Source of the DNA: Albidovulum inexpectatum
GTDB lineage: Bacteria; Pseudomonadota; Alphaproteobacteria; Rhodobacterales; Rhodobacteraceae
Direction: 5' to 3'
NCBI RefSeq assembly: GCF_002927635.1
Contig: NZ_PRDS01000001.1
Span: 310,001 to 374,000, forward strand
DNA: 64,000 bases
The notes under the pieces are model-generated. The model saw nothing but the letters and a program-made list of their open reading frames with translations, had not been told where the DNA came from and did not search any database. Below, piece by piece: positions 46,291-54,720 of this stretch (positions are counted from its first letter, which is position 1; each line of letters opens with the position of its first letter). Made by a program: the position numbers and the translations under genes.

Positions 46291-47649
46291 TCAGTACTGG
46301 GCCGCGATTGCGGCAATGGCGGATTGGGCCTCAAGACGGCGCTGCGCAAGACCCACCCATTCGGACATGGCCTCTTGCCCAGCCTTCGGCAGGGTGGCGA
46401 TCTCGTCCAGCGCGGTTTGCAGGTCGCCGGCGCGAAGCGCGGCTTCGGCGCGCGACAGGATTGCATCGGGGTCGTCCCCCTCGCGTGGGGCAAGCGAGCG
46501 TGCCCCGGTCTGGGCCCGCGCGAAAGCCTTCAGCCGCGCCCAGATGTCCCCATCGGCCGTTTCACGCAACGATGCGGCAAGCGCGGCCCGGGCCGCGGGG
46601 GCAAAGGATTCGCGCAGGGCTGTCAGCGTGGGCACGCCCTGGGCCTGATCGCTCAGCGCGGGCGGGATCTCGACACCCGCGCGCGCAAGGTCATCCAGCG
46701 CCGGCTGCAAGGGATGCCCGGCTTCAAGCGCGGCCTGCAGACGCGCCAGCCCGGCGCGGATCGTCGCGCGCCGCGCCTGTTCTTCGGCCTCGGCCCGCTG
46801 CCGCGCGGCCTCTTCCTCGACCGCGCGCATCCGTGCCTCGGCATCGGCGGCAATCGCCGAAAGACGCTCCTCGGCGGCGCGGATCTCGGCCTCTCTCGAT
46901 TGCATCTCGGCGCGCAGCGCTTCGATCTCGCGCCCGAACGCCTCCAGCGCGGATTGCGATGCCGCTCCGCCAGAGGTCGGGCGTTTCTCGACCGCGCTCA
47001 GTCGCGTGTCGATCTCACCCAGTGTCTTCGCAAGCTCTTCGACCCGCGTCTCAAGACCGCCGACGCGGTCGGATATAGCCGCTACCTGCGCCGTCAGGTC
47101 CCGCGAAAGGGTATCGACCCGATCTGCCACCTGTTGGGCCGACGGGGCGGCGCGCAGGACTTCGACGGTGCCCCCAAGTTCCTCGATCCGGGCCGTGGCC
47201 TGGTCAAGCCGCGACTGAAGGGCCGTCACCGTGTCGCTGCTGCTCCATTCGGGCATCCAGCGGGGCAGGGCATAGACGGCCAGGCCGAAGCCCAGCCCGG
47301 CCGCAACCACACCGCCGAAGACCGGACCCCAGAACCCGCTGCGCCTTGGCGCGGGCTGTTCTTCGGGTGCGGGTGCGGGCGCGGCGGCCGGGGCGGTCTC
47401 GTCTTCGGAGGCCTGGTCCTGCGCATGCATGGGCCGCTCGCCGGTTTCGGGGCCAGTTCCGGGGAATGCCTCGGCGGCCGTTTCCGCGTCTGCATCCTGC
47501 TGCGGCCGGTCGTACGTGGCGTCCGGCTGGCCGGTATTCGGGTCCTGGGCCTCACCCAGCACCAAAGGGGTCTTGGGAGTCGCCTCGTCGGGCTTCCGGG
47601 TTGCCTCGTTACCGTCGGCGCCGGTCGTGGTGTCTTTCCTGTCCGCCAC
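46291..47649 (-). CDS. Alphaproteobacterial Mic60 (mitofilin, COG4223) homologue
   Basis: A 452-residue inner-membrane protein with the Mic60 layout: an acidic, Pro/Ala-rich cytoplasmic N-terminus (1-103), one transmembrane helix at about 107-129, a long coiled coil (about 140-300; QSRLDQATARIEEL, AEEEARR-like repeats) and a C-terminal mitofilin-like domain (about 310-452; AGLARLQAALEAGHPLQPAL, GDLQTALDEIATLP). It starts with GTG at 47649 behind AAAGGA. Location between hemD and hemY is the conserved context of alphaproteobacterial Mic60, the relative of the mitochondrial crista-junction protein. Confidence 0.85.
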   Translation of the reverse strand: MADRKDTTTGADGNEATRKPDEATPKTPLVLGEAQDPNTGQPDATYDRPQQDADAETAAEAFPGTGPETGERPMHAQDQASEDETAPAAAPAPAPEEQPAPRRSGFWGPVFGGVVAAGLGFGLAVYALPRWMPEWSSSDTVTALQSRLDQATARIEELGGTVEVLRAAPSAQQVADRVDTLSRDLTAQVAAISDRVGGLETRVEELAKTLGEIDTRLSAVEKRPTSGGAASQSALEAFGREIEALRAEMQSREAEIRAAEERLSAIAADAEARMRAVEEEAARQRAEAEEQARRATIRAGLARLQAALEAGHPLQPALDDLARAGVEIPPALSDQAQGVPTLTALRESFAPAARAALAASLRETADGDIWARLKAFARAQTGARSLAPREGDDPDAILSRAEAALRAGDLQTALDEIATLPKAGQEAMSEWVGLAQRRLEAQSAIAAIAAQY

Positions 47650-47751
47650 GCGGTCGGTCCTTTCACAATCCTTGCAATATCGAAGCGCGCCCAAGGGCAC
47701 GCGCCCGGCTTGCACCGGTCGGCATGACTGTAGTCGTCTGGTCGGCCCGGC

Positions 47752-48474
47752 TCAAGCGGCGTTACCCGCGCCGATCAGTCGCGCCATTGCCCGCATCATT
47801 CCATCCGCGTCAGGCGAATCGGCCAGTGCCCATTGGCAGACGGGCAGATCCGCACCCGCCTGGCGGGCGGCCTCGCTGATGGCGACAGCATGGATCGGCG
47901 CGCGGGCCTGAGCGAATTCCCGCACCGCCAACCGGGCCGAGCGCGGCGAAAAGAGCGGCAGAAGAACCGGATCGGGTCCGCCGACAAGGTCCAGCGCTTC
48001 TTGCGTCGCGGGCAGCGGCCGCTGGTTATAGACGATTGCCGGAAGGACCGGGATCCCCAAGGGGGCAAGGGCCTGTTCCAGATCGCGCGCCACATGGCGC
48101 CCGCGCGGATAGAGCAGCGGCCCCCTCACCCCGACGTCCTGCAGAATACGCACAAGGCCCGCGGCATCCCCCGGCGCCCCGGCCTGAACGTCGAAGCCGC
48201 TGGCCCGCGCGGCCGCGGCGGTGCGCGGGCCAACGCACCATGCGGGCAATCCCGCCGGAAGCCTCGATCCGCTCAGGGCCGCGACGGCATGCTGGGACGT
48301 GAACAGGACCCCGCCGACATCGCCCGGAACGGTCGCCGGCAGATGGACGATCTCGATCAGCGGAGAGATGACCACCGGCCAGTCCCGCCCGAACGTCTCG
48401 CGGAAGTCGCGCGCGAAACGCACGGACTGGGGCCGCGGCCGGGTCAGAAGCAGCGTCGGTCGGAACGTGCCCAC
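47752..48474 (-). CDS. hemD: Uroporphyrinogen-III synthase
   Basis: Cyclises hydroxymethylbilane to uroporphyrinogen III, the branch point to haem and cobalamin. The 240-residue two-domain protein is poorly conserved, as always in this family, but has the expected [22 protein letters not shown] (near 54-66), [18 protein letters not shown] (near 79-96) and [17 protein letters not shown] (near 170-186) segments. It starts with GTG at 48474, diverging from tsaD. Substrate for the CobA enzyme at 61411 comes from this step. Confidence 0.88.
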   Translation of the reverse strand: MGTFRPTLLLTRPRPQSVRFARDFRETFGRDWPVVISPLIEIVHLPATVPGDVGGVLFTSQHAVAALSGSRLPAGLPAWCVGPRTAAAARASGFDVQAGAPGDAAGLVRILQDVGVRGPLLYPRGRHVARDLEQALAPLGIPVLPAIVYNQRPLPATQEALDLVGGPDPVLLPLFSPRSARLAVREFAQARAPIHAVAISEAARQAGADLPVCQWALADSPDADGMMRAMARLIGAGNAA

Positions 48475-48566
48475 ATGCCCCCCCGGGATTGTGCCATACG
48501 TCTTGCGGTGTTACCTGCCAAGGCAGAACCAGGCAACAGCACAGGCCACTTTCGTTCGGCCAACAC

Positions 48567-49691
48567 ATGACAAACCCGCGAACCATGCCCGATCCCGCCG
48601 CCGATACGATCACGGTCCTTGGCCTTGAAAGCAGCTGTGACGACACGGCGGCCGCTGTCGTGCGGCTCGGCCCCGACGGGCCACGAATCCTGTCCTCGGT
48701 CGTCCAGGGCCAGACCGCGCTGCATGCCGAATTCGGCGGGGTCGTGCCCGAGATCGCCGCACGCGCCCATGTCGAACGGATCGACCTGTGCGTCGAGCAG
48801 GCGCTCGCCAGCGCGGGAACGGATCTGTCCGGCATCGATGCGATTGCCGTGACCGCGGGTCCGGGACTGATCGGGGGCGTTCTGGCCGGCGTGATGTGCG
48901 CAAAGGGAATCGCCGCAGGAGCCGGCCTGCCATTGATCGGCGTCAATCACCTTGCGGGTCATGCCCTGACCCCGCGGCTGACCGACGGGCTGGAATTCCC
49001 CTATCTGATGCTGCTCGTCTCGGGCGGGCATTGCCAGTTCCTGATCGTCCATTCGCCCACCCGGTTCGAACGTCTGGGCGGGACGATCGACGACGCGCCC
49101 GGCGAGGCTTTCGACAAGACCGCCAAGCTTCTTGGCCTGCCCCAGCCCGGCGGCCCCTCGGTCGAAGCCGAAGCCCGAGGCGGCGATCCGGCGCGCTTTG
49201 CCTTTCCCCGGCCGCTTCTGGACCGGCCCGGCTGTGACATGTCCTTTTCGGGGCTGAAGACCGCCCTTCTGCGCGCGCGCGACCAGGCGGTCGCCGAACA
49301 GGGCGGCCTGACCCGGCATGACAGGGCCGATCTGTGCGCCAGCTTCCAGGCCGCCGTGGCGGACGTGCTGGTCGAAAAATCCCGCCGCGCGACCGAAACC
49401 TACCTGCAGGCCCGCCCCGACGATCCGGTTCTGGCCGTGGCGGGTGGCGTTGCCGCCAACGCGACCATCCGGAATGCGCTTGAGGACTTGTGCAAGGCGC
49501 GCGGGCTGCGTTTCGTCGCGCCCCCACTGAACCTGTGTACGGACAATGCCGCGATGATCGCCTGGGCAGGGATCGAACGCTACCGGCTTGGGCTGGTCGA
49601 TGGGCTGGACCTGTCGGCCCGGCCGCGCTGGCCTCTGGATGAGCATGCGCCGGCGCTTCTGGGTTCGGGAAAGAAGGGGGCCAAGGCATGA
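48567..49691 (+). CDS. tsaD: tRNA N6-adenosine threonylcarbamoyltransferase
   Basis: Transfers threonylcarbamoyl to A37 of tRNAs reading ANN codons. The 374-residue ASKHA-fold protein has [15 protein letters not shown] near 18-32, the metal-binding His pair in VNHLAGHAL near 125-133, [12 protein letters not shown] near 149 and [11 protein letters not shown] near 290. The start could be ATG 48567 or 48585; neither has a clear Shine-Dalgarno. Divergence from hemD and coupling to gpsA (ATGA) is the usual alphaproteobacterial arrangement. Confidence 0.94.
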   Translation: MTNPRTMPDPAADTITVLGLESSCDDTAAAVVRLGPDGPRILSSVVQGQTALHAEFGGVVPEIAARAHVERIDLCVEQALASAGTDLSGIDAIAVTAGPGLIGGVLAGVMCAKGIAAGAGLPLIGVNHLAGHALTPRLTDGLEFPYLMLLVSGGHCQFLIVHSPTRFERLGGTIDDAPGEAFDKTAKLLGLPQPGGPSVEAEARGGDPARFAFPRPLLDRPGCDMSFSGLKTALLRARDQAVAEQGGLTRHDRADLCASFQAAVADVLVEKSRRATETYLQARPDDPVLAVAGGVAANATIRNALEDLCKARGLRFVAPPLNLCTDNAAMIAWAGIERYRLGLVDGLDLSARPRWPLDEHAPALLGSGKKGAKA

Positions 49692-50653
49692 AGCTGTCGG
49701 TTCTGGGCGCGGGCGCCTTCGGCACGGCCCTCGCCATCGCGTTGGCGGGCGACGGCCGCGGGGTCGTCCTGTGGACACGCGATGCCGCCCATGCCCGGGA
49801 AATGCGCTCCCTGCGCAGAAACGACCGGCGCCTGCCGGGGGCCGAGATACCCGTTAGCGTGGAAATCACCGCCGATATGGCGGTTGCCGCCATGTGCGAG
49901 GCCGTCCTGATCGCCGTCCCGATGCAGCAGATGGCGGGCCTTCTGGCCGCGCATGCCGCCCTTCTGGACGGTCGCGCCCTGATCGGCTGCGCCAAGGGGA
50001 TCGACCTGCGAACGGGGCGCGGATCGACCGCGATCATTTCGGCGGCCTGCCCGGCGGCGACCGCCGCGGTCCTCACGGGCCCGAGCTTTGCCGCCGATAT
50101 CGCGCGCGGACTTCCGACCGCGCTGACGCTGGCCTGTGCCGATGATGCGGGTGCCAGAACCCTGCAGGCCGCCCTGTCGACCCAAAGCCTGCGAATCTAC
50201 CGGACGACCGACACGATCGGGGCCGAACTGGGCGGCGCGCTTAAGAACGTCGTCGCGATCGCGGCCGGGGTCGTGATCGGCGCGGGACTGGGGGAAAGCG
50301 CCCGCGCCGCGCTGATGACACGCGGCTTTGCCGAGATGAACCGTCTGGCACGGGCACTTGGCGCGCGTGCCGAAACGCTTGCCGGCCTGTCCGGTCTGGG
50401 TGATCTGGTCCTGACCTGCACATCGACCCAGTCGCGGAACTTCCGGTACGGAATCGCCCTGGGCTCGGGGACGGATTTCGACCGTTCCACGACGGTCGAG
50501 GGTTCCGCCACGGCGCGCGCGGTTCTGCCGCTTGCCCGATCCCATCGCATCGAGATGCCGGTCGCCGAGATGGTGGCCGCACTGGTCGAACGGCGCATCA
50601 CCGTCCAACAGGCAGCCGATATGCTGCTCTCGCGCCCCCTGAAGGAGGAATGA
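49688..50653 (+). CDS. gpsA: Glycerol-3-phosphate dehydrogenase [NAD(P)+]
   Basis: Makes sn-glycerol 3-phosphate for phospholipid synthesis. The 321-residue protein starts [20 protein letters not shown] (nucleotide motif), and has [10 protein letters not shown] near 98, [21 protein letters not shown] near 130-150, the catalytic Lys region [21 protein letters not shown] near 182 and [16 protein letters not shown] near 236. Coupled to tsaD by ATGA. Confidence 0.95.
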   Translation: MKLSVLGAGAFGTALAIALAGDGRGVVLWTRDAAHAREMRSLRRNDRRLPGAEIPVSVEITADMAVAAMCEAVLIAVPMQQMAGLLAAHAALLDGRALIGCAKGIDLRTGRGSTAIISAACPAATAAVLTGPSFAADIARGLPTALTLACADDAGARTLQAALSTQSLRIYRTTDTIGAELGGALKNVVAIAAGVVIGAGLGESARAALMTRGFAEMNRLARALGARAETLAGLSGLGDLVLTCTSTQSRNFRYGIALGSGTDFDRSTTVEGSATARAVLPLARSHRIEMPVAEMVAALVERRITVQQAADMLLSRPLKEE

Positions 50654-50654
50654 A

Positions 50655-50927
50655 ATGCCGCTTTTTGCCGTCATCTGCCGTGACAAGCCGGGCCACCTGC
50701 AGACCCGGCTGGATACCCGCGCCGACCACCTGGCCCATATCGAACGTTCCGGGATCGTCCGCATGGCCGGACCGCTGATCGAAGACGGCCAGATGTGCGG
50801 ATCGCTGGTGATCCTCGATACCGACAGCCTCGCCTCGGCCCGCGCATGGGCCGAGGCCGATCCCTATGCCCATGCGGGATTGTTCGAAAGCGTTCAGGTC
50901 ACGGAATGGAAGAAGGTGATGGGCTGA
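50655..50927 (+). CDS. YciI-like protein
   Basis: A 90-residue YCII-domain protein (dimeric alpha/beta barrel). The conserved His and Asp are in HLAHIERSGIV near residues 26-36 and the WAEADPYAHAGLF segment near 66-78. Biochemical role unclear; some YciI relatives are hydrolases. AAGGAGG lies 5 bases before the ATG, and the gene follows gpsA by one base. Its stop shares a base with the EVE gene (TGATG). Confidence 0.88.
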   Translation: MPLFAVICRDKPGHLQTRLDTRADHLAHIERSGIVRMAGPLIEDGQMCGSLVILDTDSLASARAWAEADPYAHAGLFESVQVTEWKKVMG

Positions 50928-51379
50928 TGGCATACTGGTTGTTCAAGTCCGAACCCGATGTCTGGAGCTGGGAACAGCAGGTCGCCCGCGGCGATGCGGG
51001 CGAGGAATGGAACGGCGTGCGCAACTACCAGGCGCGCAACAACATGCGCGCAATGAAGGTGGGCGATCTGGGCTTCTTCTATCATTCGAACAAGGGCAAG
51101 GAGATCGTCGGAATCGTCGAGGTCTGCGCGCCGGCCCATCCCGACAGCACGACCGACGATCCGCGCTGGGAATGCGTGGACATCCGCGCCGTCCGGCCCC
51201 TGCCCCGGCCGGTCAGCCTTGACGAGATCAAGGCCGACCCGCGTCTGTCCGAGATGGTTCTGGTCAAGAACTCGCGCCTTTCCGTGCAACCCGTGACCGC
51301 GGAGGAATGGAAGATCATCTGCGAACTGGGCGGGCTGACGTCGGCGCCCGAAGGCCGTGACGGGGCGATGGACGGCTGA
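50927..51379 (+). CDS. EVE domain protein
   Basis: A 150-residue PUA-like EVE domain protein starting MAYWLFKSEPDVWSWEQQ, with NGVRNYQARNNMRAMKVGDLGFFYHS near residues 31-56 forming the pocket expected to read a modified nucleobase. Stand-alone EVE proteins of this kind are implicated in recognising modified DNA or RNA; the ligand is unknown. It is the last gene of the coupled tsaD-gpsA-yciI-EVE run, which includes two tRNA- or RNA-related proteins. Confidence 0.9.
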   Translation: MAYWLFKSEPDVWSWEQQVARGDAGEEWNGVRNYQARNNMRAMKVGDLGFFYHSNKGKEIVGIVEVCAPAHPDSTTDDPRWECVDIRAVRPLPRPVSLDEIKADPRLSEMVLVKNSRLSVQPVTAEEWKIICELGGLTSAPEGRDGAMDG

Positions 51380-51432
51380 CGCCTGACACGTCATCATGAC
51401 CGCAGGCCGTCATGACCGAAGGGGAGGATGCC

Positions 51433-51831
51433 ATGGCCTTGCTGACCGTCATCATCGCCGCTGCGGCTTGCTGGTTTCTGGGGGCGATCTACTACATGGC
51501 ACTGGCCAGACAATGGGTCAGGGCCTCGGGCATTCCGGTTGGTCCGGATGGGCGTCCGAAGGGCAGCATACGCCCCGCGCCCTTCATCCTGTCTGCATTG
51601 TGCCTGATCGTGGTCGCCGGAATGATGCGGCATGTCCTGGCCATGTCCGGCATCACGACCCTTGGTTCGGGATTTGTATCCGGCGCAGGCATCGGACTGT
51701 TCTTCATTGCGCCCTGGATCGCGATCAACAACGCCTATGCCTTGCGCCCGACGCTGTTGACGTTGATCGACGGCGGATATGCGGTCGCGGGCTGCGCGCT
51801 CATGGGTGCTGTGATCGGAGCGATGCTATGA
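51433..51831 (+). CDS. DUF1761 family membrane protein
   Basis: A 132-residue protein with four hydrophobic helices (residues 2-22, 48-68, 77-97, 108-130) and the N-terminal FLGAIYYMALARQWVRASGI typical of DUF1761. Function unknown. GGGGAGG precedes ATG 51433. A 49-codon reading frame overlapping its stop (from 51828) is not supported as a gene. Confidence 0.8.
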   Translation: MALLTVIIAAAACWFLGAIYYMALARQWVRASGIPVGPDGRPKGSIRPAPFILSALCLIVVAGMMRHVLAMSGITTLGSGFVSGAGIGLFFIAPWIAINNAYALRPTLLTLIDGGYAVAGCALMGAVIGAML

Positions 51832-51870
51832 ACCGATCGTCCGACATTGGACCACGGCGTCCGAGCAACG

Positions 51871-51901
51871 AAAAGGGCTCCGGCCAGGCCGGCCGGAACC
51901 C
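51871..51901 (-). terminator. Rho-independent terminator after 6S RNA / DUF2853 gene
   Basis: On the minus strand GGGTTCCGGCC, loop GGCCT, GGCCGGAGCCC, then TTTT. The 11-bp stem has one G-T pair. It ends transcripts coming from the 6S RNA and DUF2853 direction. Confidence 0.8.
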
Positions 51902-51904
51902 CGT

Positions 51905-52060
51905 CATTCCCATGCGCACTCACCCGGCGCAGGCTGTTCGAACCCGTTTGGCAACAGCAGCCCCGTCAAGATCGTGATATCCGCCGCGCCAAGGGCGCCA
52001 CGTCATATACACACGGGATCCTGTTCGGGTTCGAGACATACGGCACCTGCCGCCGATGTC
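51905..52060 (-). ncRNA. ssrS: Probable 6S RNA
   Basis: Regulatory RNA that mimics an open promoter and binds sigma-70 RNA polymerase. The minus strand carries GGGTTCGAACAGCCTGCGCCGG (51945-51924; written here only as reference to its two parts GGGTT and ACAGCCTGCG), matching the conserved 3' half of the E. coli 6S central bubble (GGGTTACAGCCTGCGGCGG). The rod fold is present: CGAACCCG (52033-52026) pairs perfectly with CGGGTTCG (51946-51939), AACAG with CTGTT above it, GCAGG with CCTGC below, leaving an asymmetric bubble, and an apical hairpin GCGCC-CTT-GGCGC near 51986-51998. The ends are uncertain; the 5' closing stem touches the DUF2853 stop codon. Confidence 0.75.
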
Positions 52061-52400
52061 ACTTGTAAACGGATTCGCGCCCGAAATGCTTGGTCAGCAT
52101 GTAATAAATCACGGCGCGGTACTTGTTGCGTTCGGACCGTCCGTATTTCTCGATCACGGCGTTGATCGCATCCATCAATTGCGGTCCGTCACTCAGGCCC
52201 AGCTTCTTGATCAGGAAGTTCTTCTTGACGCGCTCCAGCTCCTCGGGGTCAGACGACGCGACCGTTTCGGCATCGGCATTGTAGATCGACGGGCCACAGC
52301 CAATCGTCACCTTGGTCAGCAGATCCATATCCGGCTCGACGCCGCATTTGTTGCGCAGATCTTCGGCATATTTCTGGATCTTTTCCTGACGCTTGCTCAT
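52059..52400 (-). CDS. DUF2853 family protein
   Basis: A 113-residue soluble helical protein: MSKRQEKIQKYAEDLRNKCG, then DMDLLTKVTIGCGPSIYNAD near 35-54 and a C-terminus AVIEKYGRSERNKYRAVIYYMLTKHFG. This is the DUF2853 pattern; function unknown. GAGGAGG precedes ATG 52400. The probable 6S RNA begins at or just inside its stop codon, so the two may share a transcript or the RNA may have a promoter inside this gene. Confidence 0.85.
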   Translation of the reverse strand: MSKRQEKIQKYAEDLRNKCGVEPDMDLLTKVTIGCGPSIYNADAETVASSDPEELERVKKNFLIKKLGLSDGPQLMDAINAVIEKYGRSERNKYRAVIYYMLTKHFGRESVYK

Positions 52401-52540
52401 GGGCGATTCCTCCTCTGTCCCGTCAATCATTCACGACGCACCGCCTTAACCGCGGGCACGGCTGCAGCTTAGGCCAAGCCGGCGCATGGTCAAAAGGGAA
52501 ATCTGAACCCGATTTCCCCTTTTGTGCAGACGAGCAAACA

Positions 52541-52567
52541 AAAGCCCCCGCCCGCACGGGCGGGGCC
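52541..52567 (-). terminator. Rho-independent terminator after ahcY
   Basis: On the minus strand CCCCGCCCG, loop TG, CGGGCGGGG, then GCTTTTG: a 9-bp GC stem with T run, about 25 bases past the ahcY stop. Confidence 0.85.
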
Positions 52568-52591
52568 TGTCAAGCCACCCGGTTGATCCGG

Positions 52592-53986
52592 TCAGTAGCG
52601 ATAATGTTCGGGCTTGAAGGGGCCTTCGGGGGAAACCCCGATATACTCGGCCTGGTCGGGGCGCAGCCTGGTCAGCTTGGCGCCGACCTTGGCCAGGTGC
52701 AGGCGCGCGACCTTTTCATCCAGATGCTTGGGCAGGATATAGACGCCCGGCGCGTATTGATCGCCCTTGGTCCACAGCTCGATCTGGGCCAGAACCTGGT
52801 TGGTGAAGCTGGCAGACATCACGAAGCTGGGATGCCCCGTCGCATTCCCGAGGTTCAGCAGGCGTCCTTCGGACAAGAGGATGATCCGGTTGCCCGAGGG
52901 CATCTCGATCATGTCCACCTGGTCCTTGATGCGCGTCCACTTGTGATTGCGCAGCGCCGAGACCTGAATTTCATTGTCGAAATGGCCGATATTGCCGACG
53001 ATGGCCATGTCCTTCATCTCGCGCATGTGCTCGATCCGGATCACGTCCTTGTTGCCGGTCGCCGTGATGAAGATATCGGCATCGCGCACGACGTCCTCGA
53101 GCGTGACCACCTCGAACCCGTCCATCGCCGCCTGCAGCGCGCAGATCGGATCGACCTCGGTCACCTTGACGCGCGCGCCTGCGCCGGCCAGCGATGCGGC
53201 CGAGCCCTTGCCCACATCCCCATAGCCGCACACGACCGCGACCTTGCCCGCGATCATCGTGTCGGTCGCGCGGCGGATGCCGTCCACCAGGCTTTCCTTG
53301 CAGCCATAGCGGTTGTCGAATTTCGACTTGGTCACACTGTCGTTGACGTTGATCGCGGGGAACGGCAGCAATCCCTGCTTGTGCAGATCATACAGACGGT
53401 GCACGCCGGTCGTCGTTTCCTCGGACACACCGCGGATCGCGTCGCGCTGGGCGGTGAACCAGCCCGGGCTTTCGGCCAGACGCTTGCGGATCTGGTTGAA
53501 CAGGGCGACCTCTTCCTCGCTGGTCGGCGTGGCGATCAGGTCGGTCTCGCCATTTTCGACCCGCGCGCCCAGCAGGATGTAGAGCGTCGCGTCCCCGCCA
53601 TCGTCGAGGATCATGTTCGCGGTTCCCTCGGGGAACTGGAAGATCCGGTCGGTATAGGACCAGTATTCTTCCAGCGTTTCGCCCTTGATGGCGAAGACCG
53701 GGACCCCGGTCGCCGCGATCGCCGCCGCCGCATGGTCCTGGGTCGAGAAGATGTTGCACGACGCCCAGCGCACCTCGGCGCCCAGCGCCGTCAGGGTCTC
53801 GATCAGGACGGCAGTCTGAACCGTCATGTGCAGGCTGCCCGCGATCCGCGCCCCCTTCAGCGGCTTGGATTGGCCGAATTCCTCGCGCAGGGCCATCAGC
53901 CCCGGCATTTCGGTTTCCGCGATGGTCAATTCCTTGCGGCCGAAATCGGCCAGAGAGATGTCCTTGACGATGTAATCCTGCGGCAT
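52592..53986 (-). CDS. ahcY: Adenosylhomocysteinase
   Basis: Hydrolyses S-adenosylhomocysteine to adenosine and homocysteine, clearing the product of the many SAM-dependent methylations. The 464-residue protein has [27 protein letters not shown] near 51-65, the NAD-binding [15 protein letters not shown] near 248-262, and the C-terminal [10 protein letters not shown] that reaches into the neighbouring subunit's site. ATG 53986 is chosen over the open frame to 54136. I saw no SAH or SAM riboswitch motif in the 130-base leader. Divergent from the HD hydrolase gene. Confidence 0.96.
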   Translation of the reverse strand: MPQDYIVKDISLADFGRKELTIAETEMPGLMALREEFGQSKPLKGARIAGSLHMTVQTAVLIETLTALGAEVRWASCNIFSTQDHAAAAIAATGVPVFAIKGETLEEYWSYTDRIFQFPEGTANMILDDGGDATLYILLGARVENGETDLIATPTSEEEVALFNQIRKRLAESPGWFTAQRDAIRGVSEETTTGVHRLYDLHKQGLLPFPAINVNDSVTKSKFDNRYGCKESLVDGIRRATDTMIAGKVAVVCGYGDVGKGSAASLAGAGARVKVTEVDPICALQAAMDGFEVVTLEDVVRDADIFITATGNKDVIRIEHMREMKDMAIVGNIGHFDNEIQVSALRNHKWTRIKDQVDMIEMPSGNRIILLSEGRLLNLGNATGHPSFVMSASFTNQVLAQIELWTKGDQYAPGVYILPKHLDEKVARLHLAKVGAKLTRLRPDQAEYIGVSPEGPFKPEHYRY

Positions 53987-54117
53987 GTGGCCGGTCTCCT
54001 GCATATATCCCGTGTTGAAGGCGGGATAACACCTGTGCCCGTTCTGGGCAATCGGGCCGGGTTTCGCTGAAGCGGGGATCGGGGTAAAGGCTGATCCGGG
54101 CACAGAGAGGAAATGCA

Positions 54118-54720
54118 ATGCCAGCAAAACCACCACGCGCTTGGCAAAGGATGCTGTCGGGACGCAGGCTGGACCTGCTGGACCCGACGCCGGTCGATAT
54201 CGAGATCGAGGACATCGCCCATGGCCTTGCCTTTGTGGCGCGCTGGAACGGGCAGACGGTGGGCGACTGGCCGTATTCGGTGGCGGAACATTCCCTTCTG
54301 GTCGAGGACCTGTTCGGACGGATCATGCCGCGGGCCGATGCGCGCTGGCGCTTGGCGGCGCTGCTGCACGACGCGCCCGAATACGTGATCGGCGACATGA
54401 TCAGCCCGGTGAAGGCTGCCGTCGGCCCCGATTACGGCGGGCTGGAGCGGCGGCTGGCCGCGGCCATCCACATTCGCTTTGGTCTGCCGACAGAACTGCC
54501 GGTCACGGTGAAACGCAAGATCAAGGCGGCGGACCGTATCTCGGCCTGGGCCGAGGCGACCCAGATCGCCGGATTTTCGCGGGCCGAGGCCGACCGCTTC
54601 TTTGGCGCGCCGGACCCCGCCATCGTTCAGGACCTGACGATCCGTCCACGCGCCCCCGCCGAAGTCCGCGAGGCGTTCCTTGCCCGTCATGCCGAGCTTC
54701 TGGCCGCCTGCGCGGGCTAG
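54118..54720 (+). CDS. HD domain hydrolase (YfbR-like 5'-nucleotidase family)
   Basis: A 200-residue HD-fold protein. Metal-binding residues are seen in [13 protein letters not shown] (His near 59) and [16 protein letters not shown] (the HD pair near 86-87), with the distal Asp in [14 protein letters not shown] near 140. The pattern fits the YfbR family of deoxyribonucleoside 5'-monophosphatases, though substrates in alphaproteobacteria are not known. AGAGGA precedes ATG 54118. It converges with the glycosyltransferase, ends overlapping by four bases. Confidence 0.85.
   Translation: MPAKPPRAWQRMLSGRRLDLLDPTPVDIEIEDIAHGLAFVARWNGQTVGDWPYSVAEHSLLVEDLFGRIMPRADARWRLAALLHDAPEYVIGDMISPVKAAVGPDYGGLERRLAAAIHIRFGLPTELPVTVKRKIKAADRISAWAEATQIAGFSRAEADRFFGAPDPAIVQDLTIRPRAPAEVREAFLARHAELLAACAG

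Noticed and set aside
50927-51379. EVE domain gene as part of a modification-dependent defence system
   Set aside because: No nuclease or helicase is linked; it is the final gene of a housekeeping run with tsaD and gpsA, so a defence role is not supported here.
51828-51977. 49-codon reading frame overlapping the DUF1761 stop (ATGA)
   Set aside because: No ribosome binding site, low-complexity basic composition, and the frame runs through the minus-strand terminator and the probable 6S RNA.
53987-54117. Possible SAH or SAM riboswitch in the ahcY leader
   Set aside because: I looked for the conserved SAH motif (GAGGAGCGCTGC-like core) and SAM/SAH-type motifs on the minus strand and saw none.
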